Shown here one piece after another: positions 25,208 through 31,846 of a stretch of DNA of 64,000 nt; positions within the stretch are counted from its first letter, which is position 1; each line of letters starts with the position of its first letter. The notes beneath the pieces are model-generated. The model saw only the letters and a program-made list of their open reading frames with translations. It was not told the DNA's origin and made no database searches. Both the position numbers and the translations under genes were made by a program. Origin of the DNA: Nocardiopsis potens DSM 45234 (GTDB taxonomy: Bacteria; Actinomycetota; Actinomycetes; Streptosporangiales; Streptosporangiaceae); NCBI RefSeq assembly GCF_000341105.1, contig NZ_ANBB01000013.1:1-64000 (forward strand), written 5' to 3'.

Positions 25208-25870
25208 ATGCCGATCGAGCGCGTCGAGGCGCCCACCAAGTCCGAAGTCGCCTACGCGGCCCTGCGCGACGCCATCCGCTCCGGTGAGCTGGCCCCGGGC
25301 GAGCGGCTGCTGCTGCAGGACCTGGCGGGCCGGCTCGGCATGAGCCTCACCCCGGTGCGCGACGCCCTGCGCATGCTGGCCGCCCACGGCCTGATCGAGC
25401 AGCGCGCCAACCACGGCGCCGTGGTCGCCGAGTTCACCCCCGAGCGGGCCGAGGAGGTGTACCGGCTGCGCACCGTCCTGGAGCCGATGGCCGCCGAACT
25501 GGCCGCCCGGAACGCCACCGGGGAGCGGCTGGCCGAGATGGAGGCCGCCCTGGAGGTCCTCGACCGGGCGGTGGACGACGGCCGCGAGAACGACATCGCC
25601 GACCTCAACGCCCGCTTCCACCGCGCGATCTACTCGGCCTCGGGCTCGCCCTACCTCCAGGAGTTCATCGACCGGCTCTGGAACGGGGTCCCCTACCAGG
25701 CGATCAGCCTGGCCGGCCGGGCCCGGGACTCCTCCCGCCAGCACCACGCCATCATGGACGCGCTGCGCGCCGGCGACGCCCCCGCCGCCGCCGAGGCCAT
25801 GCGCGCCCACATCGCCGAGGCCGCCGAACGCACCCTGAGCCAGCTGCGCCGAGGCACCCCCGAGAACTGA
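25208..25870 (+). CDS. GntR-family regulator (FCD subfamily)
   Basis: A 220-residue regulator. Residues about 10-75 are a GntR winged helix (SEVAYAALRDAIRSGELAPGERLLLQDLAGRLGMSLTPVRDALRMLAAHGLIE), and residues about 90-210 an FCD effector domain with a probable metal/ligand site formed by the Asp in DIADLNARFH, the His in NARFHRAIY, and later His in SSRQHHAIM and MRAHIAEA. FCD regulators bind carboxylates. It is divergent from the C5-dicarboxylate operon, so it most likely represses or activates it in answer to an operon substrate or CoA product. Start at 25208 is leaderless. Context makes this assignment fairly strong. Confidence 0.88.
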   Translation: MPIERVEAPTKSEVAYAALRDAIRSGELAPGERLLLQDLAGRLGMSLTPVRDALRMLAAHGLIEQRANHGAVVAEFTPERAEEVYRLRTVLEPMAAELAARNATGERLAEMEAALEVLDRAVDDGRENDIADLNARFHRAIYSASGSPYLQEFIDRLWNGVPYQAISLAGRARDSSRQHHAIMDALRAGDAPAAAEAMRAHIAEAAERTLSQLRRGTPEN

Positions 25871-25894
25871 CCCTGCAGGGCCGGGGCGGGGCGC

Positions 25895-26170
25895 AGGCCG
25901 GTCGGTCGGGCGCGGCGCCCCACGAGGCCGGGGTTCAGGCGGGCACCGACGGCGAAGGCAGGGACGGGCACCGGCCGGTCACCCGAGCGCGGCGCCCCAC
26001 GAGGCCGGGGTTCAGGCGGGCAGCGAAGGCAGCGGCGGGCACCGGCCGGTCGGTCGAGCGCGGCGCCCCGCGGAGCGAAGGTTCAGACCAGCGGCGACGG
26101 CAGCGGTGGGGCGGGGCGGGGGTGGTCGCCCGGGCGCGGCGCCTCACGGGGTGGGGTCGCCGTGCCCGGG
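25895..26170 (-). repeat. Repeat array A: about four 71-77 bp units
   Basis: Successive units share GCGCGGCGCCCC, then CGAGGCCGGGGTTCAG or a variant, then a GGCGGGC...GGCACCGGCCGGTC tail. The GGTTCAG marks fall at 25932, 26009 and 26080, with a decayed fourth near 26153, giving periods of 77, 71 and about 73 bases. Read on the minus strand each unit begins (T/C)TGAACC, the same sequence as array B. The core GGGCGCGGCGCCC is palindromic. No protein family is encoded; frames across it are periodic Arg/Pro-rich artefacts. Confidence 0.75.
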
Positions 26171-26726
26171 CCGCCCGGGCGTCGGGGCCGGCCGCCTTTG
26201 AAACCGCTGCACCTCCCTGACCTGGGCGAACACGCACAGTGAAGGCCGGGAGGAGCGCCCTGCGCACCGCGAGAGCACCCCGATGATTCCTGGGCGCGCA
26301 TCCCGGCCCGGATCGGGCCTCCCAGGCCCTGATTAGCCCTGATCGGGCCGGTGTTCGGGGGTTCGAGCCGCCCGCAAGGCCGGGAAGCAGGGGGCCGGAA
26401 CCCGGGAAGAGCAGGAGTGCGGGCTAGATGTCGCTTTTGCCCTGCCGGAAGGGCCCGCCTTGGCCACTCCGGGTAACCGAGGAGAGGGCAACGGGGGCTT
26501 CGGGGCTTACTACTCGCTGGTAGATGTAATCGGGGTGCTGCAGAGGTGCGCAGGGCGCCCCCACCCCCGCCCGATCCCCGCCGCAAACCCGGCATGCGGG
26601 ATATAACCACCCCGGCGGTGCGGGCAGGCTCGACCGCACCGCCGGGGCGCCGCCTCCCCCACCGGGAACACGCACCGGGCCTGGCCGGTGAACGCGGCGT
26701 CCGACCCGCTCTCGCCTTCGCCGCCC
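26171..26726. other. Spacer between the repeat arrays; hairpins, no firm gene
   Basis: Composition is less GC-rich than the flanks. It holds GGGCCT-CCC-AGGCCC near 26314, direct copies of CCCTGAT and GATCGGGCC near 26310-26350, and a perfect 14-bp hairpin at 26610-26647 (arms CCCCGGCGGTGCGG and complement, ten-base loop). On the minus strand, 26424-26560 encodes a stretch ending LQHPDYIYQRVVSPEAPV...GKSDI, of normal composition, which could be the tail of a decayed gene. I recognise no product. Confidence 0.4.
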
Positions 26727-27135
26727 GCTTGAACCCTCACCCCGTGAGGCGCCGCACCCGGGTGAGGCTCCCGGCCCCGCCCCCACCGGCGCCGTCGCCA
26801 CTGGCTTGACCCTTCGCTCTGCGGAGCGCCGTGCCCGACCGACCAGCCGGCACGCCCCCTTCCCGCCGTCGCTGCCCGTCTTGACCTTCGCTCCGCGGGG
26901 CGCCGCGCCCGGGCGACCACCCTCACCTTGCCCCTTCCGTTGCCGTCGCCGCCCGTTTGAACCTCCGCTCCGCGATGCGCCGCGCCCGACCGACCGGCCG
27001 GTCCCCTCGCCGCCCTCGCCGCCCGCTTGAACCCCCGCTCCGCGATGCGCCGCGCCCGGCTGAAACGCCGATGCCCTCCGCCTCCTCGTCGCCGCCTACT
27101 CGAACCGCCCCGGTGGCGCCTCACCGGGGCACCTC
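26727..27135 (+). repeat. Repeat array B: five to six 70-77 bp units, opposite to array A
   Basis: Units begin TTGAACC or TTGACC at 26729, 26806, 26881, 26957 and 27027, with a worn copy at 27100 (periods 77, 75, 76, 70, 73). Each continues with CGCTCCGCG, GCGCCGCGCCCG and a CGACCGGCCGG-like tail, then about 30 less conserved pyrimidine-rich bases ending GTCGCCGCCCG. The family is the same as array A in reverse orientation. The function is unknown. Confidence 0.75.
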
Positions 27136-27140
27136 GGCGG

Positions 27141-27159
27141 CCCGGTCGGCCCGACCGGG
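27141..27159 (-). terminator. Hairpin downstream of the PucR gene
   Basis: CCCGGTCGG and CCGACCGGG are complementary around a single base, and CCGACCGGG recurs at about 27160-27186, allowing alternative stems. They lie beyond the minus-strand PucR stop at 27195 and may end its transcript. Confidence 0.45.
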
Positions 27160-27194
27160 CCGACCGGGTTGGCCGGCCCGACCGGGTGCGCGGG

Positions 27195-28811
27195 TCAGTC
27201 GCGTAGGCGGAGGGCGAGGAAGAGGTCCACCCGGTGGTCCAGGCGTCCCAGGTCGCGGCCGGTCAGCTCCTCTACTCGGCCGATCCGGTAGCGGAGCGTG
27301 TTGACGTGCACGTGCATCGCGTTGGCGCAGCGCTGCCAGGAGCCGGAGTGCTCCAGGAACCGCTCCAGGGTCTCCACCAGGTCGGAGCGGTGGTCGCGGT
27401 CGTAGGCCAGCAGCGGGCCCAGCAGCCGCTCCCGGTAGGAGTCGCGGATCTCCTCGGGGACCGAGGCCAGCAGCAGCTCGTGGGTGTCGATCTCGTCCCC
27501 GGCCACCACCTGGGCGCGGCCGCCGCGCAGCCGGGCCAGGCGGCGGGCGTGCCGCGCCTCGGCGGCGGCGCCGCGCAGGTCGTCCAGGGGCCGGGCGGTG
27601 CAGCCCACCCCCACCGCCAACCGGTAGTCGGTCAGCCCGGGCTCCAGGGCGCGCGCGCCGCGCTCCAGTTCGGCGCGGAGCGACTCGGCCCCGCCGCCGT
27701 CACCGCCGCCTCCACTGCTGCCGTCGCCGCCACCGCCGTCGCCCCGGTCGCCCCCGTCGCCGACCGCGGCGACGGCCAGCACGTCTCCGTCGCCGGTGAC
27801 CACGGTGTCGGGGCGGCCGGCCAGCAGCTCGATGATCACCCGGCGGGCCAGGTCGGGCAGGCGCGGCTCGGGGCTCAGCTCGGCGCTGACCGCCACGAGC
27901 GGGGCGCCCCCGGGGTCGGCCATGCCGCCGGCCCGCAGCAGCGCGGCGGCCTCCTCCATCCGGTGCCCGGTGAGCAGCCGGGGCAGGCCCTCGGCGTGCC
28001 GGGCGTCGTTGAGCGCCCGCTCCTCCTCGCGGCTGCGGGCCAGCACCGCGATGGAGGAGAGCTCGGCGGCGGTCTCGTGGGCCTCCTCGGCCCAGGAGCG
28101 GTGGTCGCCCGCGCACACCAGCAGCCACCGGGCCAGCGGGTGGGACTCGCGGGTCTGCACCGGCAGCACGGTCAGCACCCGCGGCGGGGCCTCGCCCGGG
28201 GCGTGCACCTCGCGCGGGAAGGACGGCGCGGTCAGCGCCCGGTGCGCGATCTCCAGCCGGGTGTCCTCGCCGAGCTCCGGGCCGGCCGCGGCGACCGCCC
28301 GCCCGGTGCTGGAGACCACCCAGGCGTTCATCCCGGCCTGGTCGGCGGCGTGCGCGAACACCTCCGGGAAGTCCGCCCCGGCGGCGACCTCGGCGATGAA
28401 CCTGCGGTGCCGGTCGTGCCGCTCGGTGATGGTGGTGAAGCGGTTCCGGTTGAGCAGCCGCAGCACCTCTTCGGTGACCGCGCCGAAGGAGGTCTCGGTG
28501 GGCACCTCCACCAGCGGCATGCCGTGCCGCTCGCAGGCCCGCACCAGGTCGTCGGGGATCTCGCCCAGGGCGGTGCCGGCGCCCAGCGCGACCGCCCCGG
28601 CCTCGACCAGCGAGGCCACGAAGGTCTCGGAGTCCTCCGGGCGGGTATGCCACATCATGCCGGTGAGCACCAGCTCCCCGCCGGACAGGTAGCGCGCGGG
28701 TTCCAGCAGGTCGGTGGTGTAGGCCCAGCGGATCGGCAGGTCCGACTGGTCGCCGCCGCTGAGGACCCGGAGCCTCAGCCGCGGCAGGGAGAGCAGTTCG
28801 CCGAGCCGCAT
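27195..28811 (-). CDS. pucR: PucR-family purine catabolism regulator
   Basis: A 538-residue regulator. The N-terminal PucR domain (LGELLSLPRLRLRVLSGGDQSDLPIRWAYTTDLLEPARYLSGGELVLTGM) spans about residues 1-125. A GGDEF-like/CdaR middle follows, and the C-terminal helix-turn-helix (SGSWQRCANAMHVHVNTLRYRIGRVEEL) lies near 485-515. A Gly/Asp-rich insert of about 25 residues interrupts the middle domain. PucR of Bacillus controls purine breakdown. Here the gene is divergent from a xanthine dehydrogenase-type operon, so it most likely governs that operon. Two inverted repeats in the shared region are candidate sites. The inducer is unknown. Confidence 0.9.
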   Translation of the reverse strand: MRLGELLSLPRLRLRVLSGGDQSDLPIRWAYTTDLLEPARYLSGGELVLTGMMWHTRPEDSETFVASLVEAGAVALGAGTALGEIPDDLVRACERHGMPLVEVPTETSFGAVTEEVLRLLNRNRFTTITERHDRHRRFIAEVAAGADFPEVFAHAADQAGMNAWVVSSTGRAVAAAGPELGEDTRLEIAHRALTAPSFPREVHAPGEAPPRVLTVLPVQTRESHPLARWLLVCAGDHRSWAEEAHETAAELSSIAVLARSREEERALNDARHAEGLPRLLTGHRMEEAAALLRAGGMADPGGAPLVAVSAELSPEPRLPDLARRVIIELLAGRPDTVVTGDGDVLAVAAVGDGGDRGDGGGGDGSSGGGGDGGGAESLRAELERGARALEPGLTDYRLAVGVGCTARPLDDLRGAAAEARHARRLARLRGGRAQVVAGDEIDTHELLLASVPEEIRDSYRERLLGPLLAYDRDHRSDLVETLERFLEHSGSWQRCANAMHVHVNTLRYRIGRVEELTGRDLGRLDHRVDLFLALRLRD

Positions 28812-28928
28812 GGGCGTCCCTTCGTACCGGCGTGTCGCGGAGTCCGAACGCCGCCCGTACAGCGGACGGGAGCGTCGGTGTGGCGGACACGTTAACTCAA
28901 ACCCGGCGGTTGTAGGAATCCACCAACC

Positions 28929-28982
28929 ACCGGCGCCGACCAGCAGGTCGGTTCGGCGCTTCACCGGGTGGTCGGCGCCGGT
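28929..28982. promoter_or_regulatory. 14-bp inverted repeat in the pucR/xdh control region
   Basis: ACCGGCGCCGACCA (28929-28942) is exactly complementary to TGGTCGGCGCCGGT (28969-28982), with 26 bases between. It may be a binding site for a PucR dimer or an RNA hairpin in the leader of one of the two genes. Confidence 0.5.
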
Positions 28983-28988
28983 TCCCCG

Positions 28989-29024
28989 GTGGTCTACTTC
29001 ACATACACGCACGGCGTAGACCAC
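28989..29024 (+). promoter_or_regulatory. 9-bp inverted repeat before the xdh operon
   Basis: GTGGTCTAC (28989-28997) pairs with GTAGACCAC (29016-29024) over an 18-base, less GC-rich spacer that could hold the -10 region of the plus-strand operon. The arms are 27 bases apart centre to centre. A regulator, probably PucR, could act here. Confidence 0.55.
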
Positions 29025-29088
29025 ACGGGCGAGGCGGACCCGCTCCGCACCGGACCCGCTCCGCACCGGGCCAGCGACGAGGACGAGC

Positions 29089-29967
29089 ATGGACTTTTTG
29101 CGCCCTTCCACCTTGGAGGAAGCGCTCGCCGCCAAGAGCGAGCGCCCCGCCGGGGTGCCCATCATGGGCGGCACCGACGTCATGGTCGACCTGAACTTCG
29201 ACCGGAGCCGCCCCCCGGCGCTGATCGACCTCACCCGGATCGCCGAGCTGCGCGAGTGGAGCCTGGAGGGCGGCGCCCTCCGGCTGGGGGCCGGCGTCTC
29301 CTACACCCGGGTCATCGACGGGCCGGGCGCGCACGCCCCCGCCCTGGCGCAGGCCTCGCGGTCGGTCGCCTCCCCGCAGATCCGCAACCGGGGCACCGTC
29401 GGCGGCAACCTCGGCGGCGCCTCCCCGGCCGGGGACTGCCACCCGCCGCTGCTGGCCGCCGGCGCGGTGGTCGAGCTGGCGTCGGTGCGCGGCGTGCGGC
29501 GGGTCCCGGCCCGCGACTTCTACCTCGGGCCGCGCCGGACCGCCCGGCAGGACGACGAGCTGATCACCGCGGTGCTGCTGCCCCGACCGGCCGGCCCGCA
29601 GCACTTCTCCAAGATCGGCACCCGCAACGCGATGGTGATCGCGGTCGCCGCCTTCGCCCTGGCCCTGGACGCGGAGAAGCGCACGGTCGGCACCGGACTG
29701 GGATCGGTGGCGCCCACCCCGGTCCGCGCCGAGGAGGCCGAGGAGTTCCTCGCCGCCGAGTTCGACTGGGACACCGGCGCGCCGCCGGCCGAGCCGGTGG
29801 TGCGCCGCTTCGGCGAGCTGGCCGCCTCGGCCACCCGCCCCATCGACGACCAGCGCGGCTCCGCCGAGTACCGCAGGCACGCCGTCGGCGTGATGGCGCG
29901 GCGCGCCCTCGCCTGGGCGGCGGCCGAGTACCGCGGCGGCCTGGGGGGAGGAACCCGATGCGCGTGA
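29089..29967 (+). CDS. Xanthine dehydrogenase-family FAD subunit
   Basis: A 292-residue medium subunit of a molybdenum hydroxylase. FAD-binding motifs are MGGTDVMVDLNF (about 26-37) and IRNRGTVGGNLGGASPAGDCHPPLLA (about 98-123). It carries electrons from the iron-sulfur subunit to NAD or another acceptor. It is the first gene of the operon FAD subunit, Fe-S subunit, deaminase, Mo subunit, and its end overlaps the next gene by ten bases. The operon faces pucR, so the substrate is most likely a purine such as hypoxanthine or xanthine. Other hydroxylases share this subunit; context decides. Confidence 0.88.
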   Translation: MDFLRPSTLEEALAAKSERPAGVPIMGGTDVMVDLNFDRSRPPALIDLTRIAELREWSLEGGALRLGAGVSYTRVIDGPGAHAPALAQASRSVASPQIRNRGTVGGNLGGASPAGDCHPPLLAAGAVVELASVRGVRRVPARDFYLGPRRTARQDDELITAVLLPRPAGPQHFSKIGTRNAMVIAVAAFALALDAEKRTVGTGLGSVAPTPVRAEEAEEFLAAEFDWDTGAPPAEPVVRRFGELAASATRPIDDQRGSAEYRRHAVGVMARRALAWAAAEYRGGLGGGTRCA

Positions 29968-30476
29968 CCTTCACCGTCAACGGCGAGGAGGCCTCCGCCG
30001 ACGGCGTGTGGGCGGGCGAGAGCCTGCTGTACGTGCTGCGCGAGCGGCTCGGCCTCCCCGGCAGCAAGAACGCCTGCGAGCAGGGCGAGTGCGGTTCGTG
30101 CACCGTCTACCTGGACGGGGTCACCGCCTGCTCCTGCATGGTGGCGGCCGGCCAGTGCGAGGGCCGCGACGTGCGCACCGTCGAGGGCCTGGCCGAGCAG
30201 GGCGGCGAAGGGGCGGAGAGGCGCCTCGCCGCGGTCCAGGAGGCCTTCGTCGAGATGGGCGCGGTGCAGTGCGGTTTCTGCACCCCGGGCCTGCTGGTGC
30301 AGAGCCACGACCTGATCGCGCGCACCGCCGCCGCGGGCAGGGGCGTGCCCGCCGACGCCGAGATCCGCGAGGCGCTCGCCGGCAACCTGTGCCGGTGCAC
30401 CGGCTACGAGAAGATCATCGACGCGGTGCGGGTCGCCGCCGAACGCGAGGCCGCCGAGGCCGGGGAGGCAGTATGA
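29958..30476 (+). CDS. Xanthine dehydrogenase-family [2Fe-2S] subunit
   Basis: A 172-residue small subunit. The plant-ferredoxin-type cluster ligands are in NACEQGECGSCTVYLDGVTACSC (about 35-57), and the second all-helical cluster is held by GAVQCGFCTPGLLVQ (about 98-112) and LCRCTGYEKI (near 146-155). It passes electrons from the molybdenum centre to the FAD subunit. GGGGAGG lies just before the ATG. It overlaps the FAD-subunit gene upstream and the deaminase gene downstream (ATGA), so all are made from one coupled message. The protein is complete. Confidence 0.92.
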   Translation: MRVTFTVNGEEASADGVWAGESLLYVLRERLGLPGSKNACEQGECGSCTVYLDGVTACSCMVAAGQCEGRDVRTVEGLAEQGGEGAERRLAAVQEAFVEMGAVQCGFCTPGLLVQSHDLIARTAAAGRGVPADAEIREALAGNLCRCTGYEKIIDAVRVAAEREAAEAGEAV

Positions 30477-31846
30477 GCAGCGGAACCAGCGGCGCGGGCA
30501 CCGTCGTCGTCGACGGTGCCTACATCGCCACCGTGGGCGGCGCCGAGTACCCGGTCGGCCACATGGTCATCGAGGACGGGCGGATCACCCGGGTCGGCTC
30601 CGGCGCGGCACCGCCGATCCCCGGGGCGCGGCGCATCGACGGCCGCGGCTGCCTGGCCACCCCCGGCCTGGTGAACACGCACAACCACCTCTACCAGTGG
30701 GCCACCCAGGGGCTGTTCACCGACGGCACGCTGTTCGAGTGGCTGGTCGGCTCCTACGAGGTCTGGCACCGGCTGGACGCCGAGGCGGTGGCCGGCACCA
30801 CCACCGCGGGCACCGCCTGGCTGGCGCTGTCCGGCTGCAGCACCGTCTCCGACCACCACTACATCTTCCCCTCCGGGCGGGGCGACATCGCCGCCGCCGA
30901 GGTGGAGGCGGCCCGCGCGGTCGGCGTCCGGCTGGACCTGGCGCGCGGCTCCATGGACCGCGGGCGCTCCCAGGGCGGCCTGCCGCCGGATGCGGTGGTG
31001 GAGAGCACCGACGGGGCGCTGGCCGGCACCGCCGCGGCCGTCGACGCCCACCACGACCCGGCGTTCGACTCGATGACCAGGGTCGCCGCGGCGCCCTGCT
31101 CGCCGTTCTCGGTCAGCGCCGAGCTGATGCGCGGCGCCGCCGAGCTGGCCCGGGACAAGGGCGTGCGGCTGCACACCCACCTCGCCGAGACCCTCGACGA
31201 GGAGGAGAAGTGCGCCGCGGAGTTCGGCTGCACCCCGGTGGAGTACGCCGAGAAGCTCGGCTGGCTGGGCGAGGACGTGTGGTTCGCGCACGCGGTGCAC
31301 CTGTCCGACGCCGCCATCGCGCGCATCGCCGAGACCGGCACCGGCATCGCGCACTGCCCCACCTCCAACGCCCGGCTGGGCGCGGGCATCTGCCGCACCA
31401 CCGAGCTGCTGGCCGCCGGCGTCCCGGTGGGCCTGGGCGTGGACGGGCCGGCCTCCAGCGAGCTGACCCCGCTGGCCGGCGAGATCCACCAGGCGCTGCT
31501 GATGGCGCGCGCCCGCAAGGGCCCGCAGGCGCTCACCGCCCGCCAGGCGCTGCACATGGCCACCCTGGGCGGCGCCCGGGTGCTGGGCCGCCACGCCGAG
31601 CTGGGGTCGCTGGAGCCCGGCAAGCTCGCCGACGTGGCGCTGTGGCGCATCGACGGGTTCGGCTACGACGTCATCGACGACCCGGTGGTGGCGCTGGCCT
31701 TCGGCCCCGTCCCGCCCCTGGAGCACCTGCTCGTCGGCGGCCGGACCGTGGTGGAGCGCGACGAGCTCCGCACCGTCCCGCAGCAGGCCGCGGCCGAGGC
31801 CGGCCGCGCCGCGCACCGGAGACTGGCCGAGGAGGTGGCCCGGTGA
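30473..31846 (+). CDS. Amidohydrolase, probable guanine or 8-oxoguanine deaminase
   Basis: A 457-residue ATZ/TRZ-type amidohydrolase. Metal ligands are seen in GLVNTHNHLYQWATQG (HxH), RLHTHLAETLDEEEK, FAHAVHLSD, and Asp in LGVDGPASSE. The NTHNHLYQ and GRGDIAAAEVEAARAVGVRLDLARGSMD segments resemble 8-oxoguanine deaminases. It would turn guanine to xanthine, or 8-oxoguanine to urate. It is placed between the Fe-S and Mo subunits of the dehydrogenase, with four-base overlaps on both sides, so deamination and oxidation are co-produced. Hydroxydechloroatrazine hydrolases are close relatives and cannot be excluded. Confidence 0.83.
   Translation: MSSGTSGAGTVVVDGAYIATVGGAEYPVGHMVIEDGRITRVGSGAAPPIPGARRIDGRGCLATPGLVNTHNHLYQWATQGLFTDGTLFEWLVGSYEVWHRLDAEAVAGTTTAGTAWLALSGCSTVSDHHYIFPSGRGDIAAAEVEAARAVGVRLDLARGSMDRGRSQGGLPPDAVVESTDGALAGTAAAVDAHHDPAFDSMTRVAAAPCSPFSVSAELMRGAAELARDKGVRLHTHLAETLDEEEKCAAEFGCTPVEYAEKLGWLGEDVWFAHAVHLSDAAIARIAETGTGIAHCPTSNARLGAGICRTTELLAAGVPVGLGVDGPASSELTPLAGEIHQALLMARARKGPQALTARQALHMATLGGARVLGRHAELGSLEPGKLADVALWRIDGFGYDVIDDPVVALAFGPVPPLEHLLVGGRTVVERDELRTVPQQAAAEAGRAAHRRLAEEVAR

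Noticed and set aside
26355-26385. tRNA T-arm-like GGTTCGAGCC
   Set aside because: The five-base stem does not pair properly and no acceptor or anticodon stem can be built around it.
25895-27135. CRISPR-like array
   Set aside because: The conserved and variable parts are not sharply separated, unit lengths vary from 70 to 77 bases, GC is extreme, the arrays run in opposite directions and no cas gene is present.
27690-27770. GCCGCC-like tandem repeat as a separate element
   Set aside because: It encodes an in-frame Gly/Asp-rich insert inside the PucR protein and keeps the frame.
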